The translations under genes and the position numbers were made by a program. Shown here one piece after another: positions 43,017 to 53,292 of a stretch of DNA of 64,000 nucleotides (the first letter of the stretch is position 1; each line of letters starts with the position of its first letter). Under the pieces are notes generated by a model, which saw only the letters and a program-made list of their open reading frames with translations, was not told the DNA's origin and did no database searches. Source of the DNA: Ilex aquifolium (taxonomy: Eukaryota; Streptophyta; Magnoliopsida; Aquifoliales; Aquifoliaceae); contig OX637406.1 in the NCBI GenBank assembly GCA_951799425.1, forward strand, positions 29,878,390-29,942,389, given 5' to 3'.

Positions 43017-43030
43017 CACCCCCCAACTTG
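43017..43030 (-). other. Internal polypurine tract of element G
   Basis: On the minus strand CAAGTTGGGGGGTG, following a TTGAGGACAATGCATGAAA segment comparable to the one before the tracts at 13416 and 30256. Confidence 0.5.
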
Positions 43031-43393
43031 TTTCATGCATTGTCCTCAATGCAACAAAAAGATATGAAATGCAATGAAAGATTCTAAAATGATGAGTAGA
43101 GTTAGAGAACACCTCGCAGTTGAGCTTTTGCCAAAAACACCAATATCTGAAACTAAGAAAAAAACAAAACTATATGACAAAGAAATTGAGTAACATGAAA
43201 TAAAAGTAAAGTCAGTAAATAAAAGTAAAGTCAGTAAATAAAAGCAACTGTACACTAAGAAGTATAAAAACTTTTACTCTTCCACCAAGTGCGGATACAC
43301 TGGATCCGTCGGATCCGTCAAATCCTCCTCCACTCCTTATTCCTCAAAACCCTCAAAAAATGGCTTAAGTTTTTGGTCATTGACCTTGAATGT

Positions 43394-44509
43394 CTAGCCA
43401 TTCTTGGGGTTTGTGACTTCTACAGCTCCATTAGGGTAGGCCATCTTAACAAGATAGGGGCCGTCCCAATGGGATCGGAGTTTTCCCTGGAAAATAGAGA
43501 GACAAGAGTTGTAAAATAGCACTTTTTGGCCGGGTTCAAATGACTTCCATACAATGGATTTGTCATGAAAGATCTTAACCCGTTCATTTGAAATTTTAGA
43601 GCTCTCATACGCGTCTCTTCGAATCTCTTCCAATTCATTCAATTCTAACTTCCTATGCTCTCCGGCCATTCTAAAATTGTAGTTCAAGGTCTTTATGGCC
43701 CAATAGGCCTTGTGTTCCATCTCAACTAGAAAATGGCAAGCCTTTCCGTAGATGAGCCGATAGGGAGACATGCCTAAGACAGTCTTGTAGGCGGTGCGGT
43801 AAGCCCATAGGGCATCAATCAATCTGCCTGAACAATCTTTCCTATTTGGGTTAATCGTCTTTTCTAAGATATTCTTGATCTCCCTATTGGCCAACTCGGC
43901 TTGACCATTGGTTTGTGGGTGGTATGTGGTGGATACCTTATGTGTGACACCATATTTGTGCATCAAAGACGCAAATGGTCTATTGCAGAAATGTGATCCA
44001 CCGTCACTTATCATTGCACGAGGCATCCCAAACCTCAAGAAGATGTTCTCTTTTAAGAATTTGGCCACGACCCGGTGGTCATTGGTCTTGGTTGGGATAG
44101 CCTCCACCCATTTGGACACGTAGTCCACAGGCAGTAGAATGTATAGATAGCCAAACGACATAGGGAAAGGACCCATGAAGTCGATGCCCCAATAATCAAA
44201 TATTTCTATAACAAGTACAGGGGAGAGGGGCATCATGTTCCTTCGATTCACACTACCCAAACGTTGACATATATCACATTCCTTAAAAAATGAAAAATAA
44301 TATTTTATTAGAGAGGGCCATTAAAAACCTGACTGTATGATTTTTGTCGAAGTTTTCTTCGCAGAGAAGTGTCCACCGCATGCCTCTGAATGAAAAAATG
44401 TAAGGACTTCTCGCTGTTCATTCTCTGGTACACATCTCCGCATGACTTGGTCAGGGTAGTACTTGAACAGATACGGATTGTCAAAGTAGAAGTATTTCAC
44501 ATCCGCCAT
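43394..44509 (-). pseudogene. int: Integrase of element G
   Basis: On the minus strand the zinc domain (YYPDQVMRRCVPENE, HSEACGGHFSAKKT, then CDICQRLGS) spans 44509-44240, with a TAA at the GF-stop-WPSL position (about 44327) where a Tyr is expected. The catalytic core follows intact (44260-43394): Asp in [10 protein letters not shown], Asp in MISDGGSHF and Glu in [10 protein letters not shown] with DD35E spacing, then [13 protein letters not shown] and the C-terminal [21 protein letters not shown]. Only one nonsense change separates it from an open integrase. Confidence 0.85.
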
Positions 44510-44536
44510 AAATCTTCTTCGATCCTTCGGGCTCCA

Positions 44537-45521
44537 CTACGGTGGATTTTGTCTTGTTGCAAGGTAATTACATATGTCAGCATACCAAGGACACACAGAA
44601 TGAATTGAAAGTAAATGTTCATCAGGGAAGAAATCTGGGATAGGAATGTGCTCATCGGCCTCGTGCACCACCAGTCGAGATAAATGATCCGCCACCACGT
44701 TCTCCACTCCCTTCTTGTCTTTGATTGTCAAATTGAACTCTTGGAGTAGGAGGATCCACCTAATGAGTCTCGGTTTGGCATCCTGCTTAGACAACAAATA
44801 CTTTAAAGCATAGTGATCAGAAATAGACTATTATCGGTGAACCAATGATATAGGATCGGAATTTGTCCAATGGAAATACTACAGCTAACAGCTCCTTTTC
44901 TGTGGTAGTGTAATTCATTTGGGCTTCATTGAGCGTTTTGCTAGCGCAGTATATTACATAAGGTCTATTCTCCGCTCTTTGACTGAGCACTGCACCGATT
45001 GCGTAATCACTTGCATCGCACATCGGCTCAAAAGGTGAATCCCACTTGGGTAGTCGCATAATTGGAGGTGTGGTAAGCATACTTTTAAGTTTTGTAAAAG
45101 ATGCCTCACAACTATCCGACTACTCAAATGGGACATCCTTAGACAATAAATTGGTCAAAGGTCGAGCCAGTACACTAAAATTTTTAATGAATCGACGGTA
45201 AAAACCCGCATGGCCCAGAAACAACCTGATATCCTTGACGACTCTCGGTGTAGGGAGGTTGGAGATGGCCTCCACCTTTGATTTATCAACCTCAATCCCC
45301 TTCGCCGAGACGATATGCCCAAGTACAATTACTTGCGTCACCATGAAGTGACATTTCTCCCAATTCAAGACTAAACTTTTCTCTTCACATCTAGCAAGAA
45401 ATTTCTCCAAATTCTCCAAGCATCCACTGAAAGAATCCCCAAAGACTGAGAATTTTCGGAGGCCAAAATTGAATTTTAACATTCGCATGCAAAGTCTTGA
45501 ACCGGATAATTTATTGGGCAC
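44537..45521 (-). pseudogene. pol: Reverse transcriptase C-terminus and RNase H of element G
   Basis: On the minus strand 45521-45120 has [40 protein letters not shown] and FLGHAGFYRRFIKNFS (RT thumb/connection). 45080-44817 has FEPMCDASDYAIGAVLSQ and [20 protein letters not shown] (RNase H). 44797-44537 has KQDAKPRLIRWILLLQEF and [11 protein letters not shown]. The catalytic Asp pair of RT is lost because a deletion joins RT at the KFSVFGD segment to a gag fragment. Stops separate the three pieces. Confidence 0.85.
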
Positions 45522-45589
45522 TCACTAGTGATATGCCCATACTCATCACAAATTTCACACACATTTTCAAAATAAAGGGCATTTAACAT
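45476..45589 (-). pseudogene. Gag zinc-knuckle remnant of element G
   Basis: 37 codons on the minus strand, too short for most ORF listings. MLNALYFENVCEICDEYG holds the start of a CCHC knuckle (Cys-x2-Cys-x4-His-x4-Cys, CEICDEYGHITSEC) found at the end of gag. Only about 150 bp separate it from the primer site, so nearly all of gag, all of protease and the first half of RT are missing. Confidence 0.6.
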
Positions 45590-45734
45590 ATTTTCATAGA
45601 AATTAGAAAACATAACACAAAATACAAACTAAAACAAACTATTTATAAATAAGACGACATACCTTGACCCATGATGAAAATCAGGAGACTTACCTATGCC
45701 GTCCAAAATCACCTTTGAACTCGACGCTTAACCT

Positions 45735-45752
45735 TCCCCGGCAACGGCGCCA
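45735..45752 (-). other. Primer-binding site, tRNA-Asp type (element G)
   Basis: On the minus strand a perfect TGGCGCCGTTGCCGGGGA, 8 nt inside the LTR end. Confidence 0.93.
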
Positions 45753-45760
45753 AAAATGCT

Positions 45761-47609
45761 TGATCAAAACCGTTGTAGTTCCTAACCTCCTAATATCATC
45801 CCTAAATGTGTATGTGGTGTATGTGTGAAGGGATTGTCACTCTCCCTCAGAATGATGTCAAAAGAAATGGCAACGGAATGGTGGATGGAATGAAATGTAT
45901 GAAATGGAATGTGCAAAATGAACAAAAGTGCTCCCCAAGCGCAAGAAGTCTTTTGTTTGTCGTGTTTTACTTGGAAAAGTATTCCAAGGTCGTCTCCTCA
46001 GGGAAGAAAAGTTCAAGTGTGTGAAGGTGATTTTGTCAAAAAGGAAAAGTGTAAAATCTTTTGTTTGTGTTTTGGTGATTGAAGTTTGTGAATGAAAATG
46101 CAATGGAAAACAAGTGTTGGCTAATCCAAAGAGGTCATTCCAATAGGAATCCCAAATCAACTTGAAGCCTTCCTCGAATAGAGCTTAGATGAACGATTGA
46201 TTCATGGGAAGCTAGGGACGAGATGGAGGTGAGGATCCAAGCATAACCCGTGACCAGGCCTACGGGATATCAAATACTCACAACCACATCCACTCTCAAC
46301 CCAGTCAAACCGAACCATCGTACTCTGAGAGGAGGAAAGATAATGAGTTGAAATGGCACACCCAAGAGAAAATCTCCCTTGGATTAACCAACTTAAAATC
46401 TAGCGACTCATAAATAAAAGGAAGACATGCATAATGTAAAGAGACATAATTGAAATGGAATATGGAACTTGGTTTAATGCAAGAAAATAGAAACTATGAA
46501 AAGAAATATGCAATACCCATTTTAAGCTTAAAAATGAAGATAACTTGCTGCAACAATGGTGAAATCTAAAATGTAGCATTAAACTTGAAATGTACTTGAA
46601 GTAAATGACATTAAAGACATTAAATGAAGATTACAAGAGTCTTACAATAAATTACAAGTGAAATGGGTGAAGACAATGCAAAAATCTAACGTTTCTATCT
46701 ACTATTCATCATCTTCTTCCTTGGATTACTCCTAAGCTTAGGTAGCCACCCCCACTCAATGCTTGGTGAATGTTGAGTATATGGAGTGTGAGAGCTCTGC
46801 ATTTTCGTCCATGAGGGTCCCCCTAGCCTCTGTGCAGGCCTCCCATCAATGGGAGGTTAGATGATGGATTGGACAGGCTAGGAACAGCCTACCCAGCAAC
46901 TCCCCTGGCAGCCCCCTTCTCTCCCATACTTATTAATGCAATGGTCTCCAAAGTCTTCCACAAGGGTGTAGGAATCATGTAAATGTGTAAGGAATGTCAG
47001 GGGACAAGTGGGGGAATCAATTGTGGGACCCCCAAGCAAGTGGAGCATGGTTTTCAGGTGTTTTGGGCTATTCAGCAGATAGTACCGGTACTGTGTACCG
47101 GTACCCCGAACTCCAGAGGCAGAACCGTACCGGTACTGCGTACCAGTACTGTTTCTACTGCAAACCATTTTTCGTAGAATCATCATAAATTTTGATCCAA
47201 CATTCCGATTGAGCTGAAATTTTGACACAATATATAATAAATCCAGATCTACAACTTTCATGTTTTGAACTTTTTCAGATTCGAAGTGGAGAATAGTCAA
47301 AAAGGAGGAAAACTGAGGTACTACTACAAAATGGTGTGGGTGCTGATGCCTATGTTACCAAACACAAATACCTCCTTGATTTCTTTCACTTTTAAGCCTC
47401 CAAATCCTCATGTAATGTGTCCATCTCTTCACCACACATCCACACATAGTTGCAAGGTTCTGAAATCTATCATTTATGCTATAATTACCTGCAACATCGA
47501 AAATTCAACATTATTGACAACTTTGGCTAACTCTAAGTACTTAAATGCAAAAGTTGAGTTAAAATGCATGTAATGAGGCCTTCAAATATGCAATATTATG
47601 TGCTCATCA
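45761..47609 (-). repeat. Right (5') LTR of composite element G (1849 bp)
   Basis: On the minus strand it starts TGATGAGCAC at 47609 and ends GTTTTGATCA at 45761. Palindromes GTACCGGTAC (perfect or near-perfect) occur at about 47084, 47097, 47128 and 47141 in place of the CCTTCCGGAAGG cluster of the left LTR. Confidence 0.85.
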
Positions 47610-48000
47610 TTATATAACAATTCTTTGTTGCTAGAATGATCATTCCTACTACACAAAGAATTCCAAATGCTAATGTGACTGATGCTAATTTTTGCATAGA
47701 ATAAATACCTATGAAAGAGGAGCATGCGGAATATGAGTCGAAATTGAGGGTTGGGTGTCCCAACGACCATGATGCTAATTTACTTTAACCAGCAATCCTA
47801 CATACACATCTGTTCGACTGAAGTTTGTGGGTAAATTTACTGAAAACCTTCACGAGACAACACTCGTCCATTAGGGTAAACCTAGTGGTTCAAAGGCTTG
47901 TTGCATAAGCTAAATGCAACCGGATGACCTACGAAAATGGCATTAGAAATAGATTTTCATTCTAATTGTTGTCTCACTAGAGACTAGCAATATTTAGATG
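47610..48000 (+). other. 3' UTR end of an Athila-like element of the B/D/E family
   Basis: Co-linear with 17374-17762 and 34184-34566. The polypurine tract is degraded (TATTTAGATG). Possibly the far end of element E, separated from its start (36804) by G and a large deletion. Confidence 0.7.
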
Positions 48001-49956
48001 TGATTAGTAGTTAAAATTAGCATATTACTATGCCCTTTTAAGACTAATTATACTTTGATAGAGTTTAAATGATGACATTTCAGGGCATAAATTGTACAAG
48101 GGACCAAAGGCGATGGATATCAGACTTTCATGCAACACCAACATATTCTGGAGAAAAATTAGAAAAGCTTGGACCAAGGCAAGAATGTTCGAACGCCAAT
48201 CAACATTTGAACGTCCCCTGGAATCATGTGAAGATCAGACTGATGAGACATGACGTGTTGCAGCCAAGAACTGAGGTACTTGAGTACCAAGTTTGAATGC
48301 CAACTCACGTTCGAACATCCCTTGGAATCATGTGAAGACTAGACTGATGAGACATGGCGTGTTGCAGCCAAGAACTGAGGTACTTGAGTACCACGTTCGA
48401 ACGCCAACTTACGTTCGAACGTCCCCTTTAATTAATTAAGGATCATGATGTTGCATGGAGTGTGGAAGTGAACTTCACAGAAGCCCACAGGCCATTTGAG
48501 TGGGAAGGTCAGACCCTATCTGGCGTTCGAACGCCCATCAAGCAAAGACAGAAACAACGTTCGAACGTTGTCTGCAGAATGGTTAACTTTCACTTGGACT
48601 TGGGCGGCCATGCACTATTCCTTCACCCCCTCTTGTCTCCTCCTTTTGGCCTATAAATACTCCCATTATTGGAGAGTAAAAGAGGACTTGGAGAGTTGTT
48701 TTGGAGATTAGTTTGGCATTTGACCAACATCTCTTAGTTTGTATAGAATTAGTCTTAGGCTTATGCTTTCAATTACATGCATAGAGGGAGATAGATTACT
48801 TTTGGTTGCGGATTAACCCTCCAAAAGTAACTAGCTTTCTTCTACTTTCAATATCTGTATCTTTTAATTCCATGTCTAGAAGAAGGATGGATCATCTTTT
48901 GGTTGTGGATCACCCTCCAAAACTGACTACCTTTCTTCTACTTTTAATATGTGTTTCATTCAATTCCATTGCTTGAGCTTCTTTCTTCCCTTAGAGGAGT
49001 GAAACTCTTCCACTTTTCTAGAGCTTCGCCAAAGTCGTGAAGGGTGGAACGTGATTCACTCATTCTTTGTCGAAGATCGGCTCCTTGTTTATTGTGCCTT
49101 ACCTTGTAACTTCTTTACTCGGAGGAATGAGCATCACTCACTTTTTTAGCTTTACCAAAGTCATGAAGAGTGAGTAGTTTCTCATTCATTCTTTAGTGAG
49201 AGGTGATGGACGTGTATAAATTATCCGGAATTTATATCTGTGCATTTTCAATTATGTTTAATGCTTTATATTTCCCTTGTTTATTGAATGATTGATTGCA
49301 TCTAGCAAAGTTAAGGTACTTTGTATAACCAGGAGTTCTTTCTATAACATAGATAACTCTTACATAGAAAGACTCATCGGTTCAAGGTAAGTACCCCGAC
49401 TAGATCTTCATCCTACCCTTCAATCTTCACCATTATTGTGCTTCAATTAAAGAATGGAAATGGAGCATTAATGTCATGATTGGATGTCTTGTAGAAACAC
49501 TTGCTTGTTTGTAGACGGGTTGAGTCTCGGCACAGGCAATTCTTGTAAACTTCTAGAAAGACATCAGAATCATGTTCTTAATTCTCACAATCCACCTTTA
49601 TCTTTCGATTAACCTGCTGTTGACACGGGGGTTAATTGAGTTATCGAGCACAAGTATAATAAACCGGATAATTAACTACATGTCCAGATCCTTGAACTAA
49701 ATAGTGACTCTTTTACATTAAAGCTTATCTCATATTTTGTTTAGAAGATTCCCTTAGAAAGAATCTTATATTCTGTCCAGGATATCCCATACATCACACA
49801 ACTTCAAATCTCAAGGGTTACAATCACTAGGTCTCCACCACTGCTTATCTCAAAACACCAACAAGAGTTCCCTGTGGATTCGACTCTGGACTCAAACTGG
49901 ATTATTACTGCAGCTTGACCGCCTGCACTTGGGTGTATACATTTCGGATCAAGTCA
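48001..49956 (+). repeat. LTR4: 3' LTR of the B/D/E family (1956 bp)
   Basis: It starts TGATTAGTAG and ends AAGTCA next to gag of element F. Palindromes of the CGTTCGAACG type at 48186-48569 are more degenerate than in LTR1-3. TATAAATA at 48652-48659. The divergence suggests an older LTR. Confidence 0.85.
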
Positions 49957-51242
49957 TCTTCAATACTTTGTGAAGTTTGAGCTTTAAACTCATTAAATGT
50001 CTGAGTTGTTTGAGTATTAAAACTCATTTGACTCTAAATAAATTGATTCATAGTATCTTCTATAGTTCTTTTATGTGGAGGTTGATATTTTTGTTGAGTT
50101 TGTGGCTGTGATGAACCTTGTGTTTGATTTGTAGGTTGTGTATTTTTTCAACTAAAATTTGGATGATTTCTCCATCATGGGTTATAAGTATCATAATATG
50201 GATTTGGATAAGACTTAGTATAAGTTGGAATAGCATTAGATTGTTCAATTAAAACTTTTTTAAATGCAGGTATAGTTGGACATTCTCCGACAAGATGTCC
50301 TGAAAACGCACAAATTTCACATATTTGGTCAGTAGAAGAAATAACAGACACTTGCTTAATTTTTTTCATTTCTAAGGCTTCTAGTTTTCGAGATAAATTA
50401 GTCATTTTAGCTCTTAAATCATCATCTTCATTTACTCTTTCAGATGTAGACGGCTTAGTTTCTACAATATTTGAAGAAGTCGAGTCTCACATCTGGGAAC
50501 TCTCAGAAATAGTATCAAAAAATTAGAATGCCTCCTCAGGGTTTTTACTCATCAATCCCGCTTGGCCCATCACTTCAACAAATTGTCGCATTGTAGATGG
50601 AAGAGCATCATAAAAAAAATCAACTAAAGTCCAGTTTTCAAATGTATGATGTGGACAAGTTTGGAGAAGATCCTTAAATCTTTTCCAACATTTGATAAAA
50701 AATTTCCCCTTCTTTTATAGAAAATTTCATTATTTGACGTCTTAATGCATTAGTACGATGGACAGGAAAAACTTTTTGAAAAACTCAGTTTGCAAAGCTT
50801 GCCAACTTGTGATAGAATTAGCTCTTAAAGAATTAAGTCATAGTTTAGCTTTATCTTTCAAAGAAAAAGGAAAAAGTTTTAATCATGCCATTTCAGAATT
50901 ATCTTGCAAAGTTCCACAGACTTCCTCAAATTCTTTCATATGCACATAAGGGTTTTCAGATTTCAAACCATGAAACTGTGGTAATAACTGTATTATTCCT
51001 ACTTTAATATTAAGATTTGGAGTGTCTGTTGGAAAAGCAAAACATGATGGAACATTGGTACGTATAGGATGCAAATATTCTCTTAAAGGTCAGACATTCT
51101 AAACTACTTCTTGCTCTCTAGGATCTTGCTCCCTAGGTACGTTTTGAGTCATACTTAATTCAAATGATGCCTATGTAGATGAAGATGATGAAGACGAAGG
51201 AGATGACTGATTTACAAAACCTACTGATGAATGAATAGACAT
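49957..51242 (-). pseudogene. gag: Gag of element F, interrupted
   Basis: On the minus strand it starts MSIHSSVGFV at 51242 and is co-linear with gag of A. Pieces with open frame: 51074-50883 (PTDTPNLNIKVGIIQLLPQF, EEVCGTLQDNSEM) and 50405-50175 with the zinc knuckle CEICAFSGHLVGEC. Several stops and frameshifts lie between. It ends at 49957 where LTR4 begins; the rest of F should lie to the left of the inserted elements, outside the window. Confidence 0.85.
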
Positions 51243-51324
51243 AAACTATTAAAAGAAAACGAATAATCTATAAACATATAATACAAGTAAACAAATACCC
51301 TTTTCAATTTCACATTACCATAAC

Positions 51325-51342
51325 TCCTCAGCAACGGCCCCA
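51325..51342 (-). other. Degenerate primer-binding site of element F
   Basis: On the minus strand TGGGGCCGTTGCTGAGGA differs from the tRNA-Asp complement at three of 18 positions, which fits an old, inactive copy. Confidence 0.8.
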
Positions 51343-51348
51343 AAAACT

Positions 51349-53094
51349 TGGTTCAACCTGTTTAGTGACCTGTTTTATATCATACACCCAAGTATAAGTG
51401 GTCGAATTGTAGTTTTCTCGATTTAAGTCCAAGATCAATCCCACGAAGAGTTTTAATAATTGGAATTTAAAACAAGAACAACGAAGTTGTTGTTAAAGCA
51501 GTGTAATATAAGATAGCTTGTGATATGAACTTAGATTGATAACTAGCCTAATTAAATAAAGTGCGTAGGTAAACTGTTAAAAGACAATAATATGAAAGGT
51601 ACCCTTCTATTCAAGGATCTCATATGCTTTATATTGGTTAAGTACTGGAAATGCCACCTTACAACAATTAACCTCTAGGTCACTGGAAAGTCAACTGGTT
51701 AGCTGGTGGTATGTGTAACAATTGATTAATTCAAGTAAACCAGAAGGACAAGCCATTCAGGAGGAATACTGAAATTACTCAATTGTCAGTTTTATATTAT
51801 GTATCAGTTAAACAACCCTAGTGAACCAGAAGGTCAAGCCATTCAGGAGGATCACTTAGGTTATTCATCTAACAGCTCTATGTATCAGTTAAATAATCCT
51901 AGTGAACCAGAAGGTCAAGCTATTCAGGAGAATCACTTAGTTTATTCATCTGACAGCTCTATGTATCAGTTAAATAACCCTAGTGAGACAGAAGGTCAAA
52001 TTATTCAATTGGAACACTTTAGATATTCCACCGGCAGGTTGATGATTCACTGATGACATAATTACAGGCTACGTATTGTACTGAAAGCATTGGATATGCC
52101 GAGATTTAACCCGTCTATAACCAATCAATTGACTTTTAAGTAACCCCCAACTACGTACATCACTGTATCATGCATGAAGTACATAATAGTAGATTGTATG
52201 ATATAGAATATTAAGTACCGCTCGGTATTCATAACCATGAACATATTATAAATATAACCATCCATCAGTTAAGGGAGGTATCTATAATAATATAGCATAA
52301 TTAAACATCGACATTTTCATAATTTAACCAATAATATACATATGTTCACCCCTCACTGAAGGGTTTAAGTAAACTACTCACACTCCATTGCTATAAACAA
52401 GCAAGGATTGCGGGTAATTCTCATTACAATATTAAATAAGATACAGACACTGACACTCCTTTCCCAATGAATAATTGAAATACAATCACCCTTAATATTA
52501 GTTAAGACACAAAGGTGGTGGAAGTTCAACTCTCCAAGTAGAAAGGCATAACAGAAATGTAGAAATAACAAAATTCTGGCTGGAGAGTAGGTCGGGCAGG
52601 GTTTCACTCTGGATTTCTTCCTTTTTCTCTTGCTTTCTCTTATTTTCTTTTCTTTTTCTCCCCTTTGAATTCTCTCTGGAGCTCCCCTGAACTTCCTCTT
52701 TCCAACTCTCCCGTTTGAAGAAGGCTGCAAAGGCCTATTTATAGGCCAAAAGTGAAGCAGGAGGTGGAAGATAATGATGAACCGCCTAGAGCCACCGTTC
52801 AGACGCCACCACCACCGTCCGGACAGTGCTGGCTTGCTGGAATTGTGGTGCTAATCTTCTCCTTGTTCTGGTGGTTTCTTGATAATATTACACTTGTCTC
52901 CCTTGTTAGTTTAAGCTTTGACAGATTGTTCCTCACAATTTCCAGCAATTTTGCACAAAAACCCTGAAATTTCAAACAATATACACATAAACCCTAGTTT
53001 ACGCATAAACCCTAATTTACAATTTTTAACTGTTTTATCTTACAAAATTAACTTATTTAATTATTTTCATTCACATAATAATTAGGGTTAATCA
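51349..53094 (-). repeat. 5' LTR of element F (1746 bp)
   Basis: On the minus strand it begins TGATTAACCC and ends GTTGAACCA. TATAAATA on the minus strand at about 52743-52736 follows a decayed palindrome pair (52795-52828, with CCGTCCGGACAG). Three 81-bp tandem repeats lie at 51799-52041. Confidence 0.85.
51799..52041 (+). repeat. Three 81-bp tandem repeats in the LTR of F
   Basis: Units contain ATGTATCAGTTAAATAACCC and ACCAGAAGGTCAAGC. The unit length is a multiple of three, so a plus-strand frame stays open across all copies (MYQLNNPSEPEGQAIQ). Element A has related but more scattered repeats at 6720-7080. Not regarded as a gene because it is antisense inside an LTR. Confidence 0.8.
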
Positions 53095-53292
53095 GTATCT
53101 ATTTTTCAGCTATCAACTTATGGGGTGTTTGATAGCACCACTTAATGCTTAAAACTAAATACTTTAAGCACTAAATAAATTAAACTCATTTGATAACCTA
53201 AAACTCATACCACTTAATATTTTAAGCACTTTTTAAAAATAGGCTAAAATTGTAAGTAGCAAACCATCAATTTATACTTAATGATGAAAATG

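Larger units (their letters stand above)
37421..47609 (-). mobile_element. Element G: composite Athila-like element
   Basis: On the minus strand: LTR (47609-45761), tRNA-Asp primer site, gag remnant, RT, RNase H and integrase (45521-43394), central polypurine tract, a 3' UTR-like region (43000-41300), palindromes, ORF3 (40883-39627), terminal polypurine tract, LTR (39107-37421). The two LTRs carry different palindromes (GTACCGGTAC on the right, CCTTCCGGAAGG on the left), and no matching target duplication is seen (GTGTT left, TTATA right). G is either a recombinant or two nested fragments of related families. Confidence 0.7.
49957..53094 (-). mobile_element. Element F: 5' part of an old element of the A family
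   Basis: LTR (53094-51349), degenerate primer site and decayed gag. The LTR start TGATTAACCC and the gag are clearly related to A but much more mutated. It was the target of the B/E-type insertion. Confidence 0.85.

Noticed and set aside
37421..47609. Element G as a normal single insertion
   Set aside because: Flanks GTGTT and TTATA do not match, LTRs carry different palindromes and the internal order is unusual.
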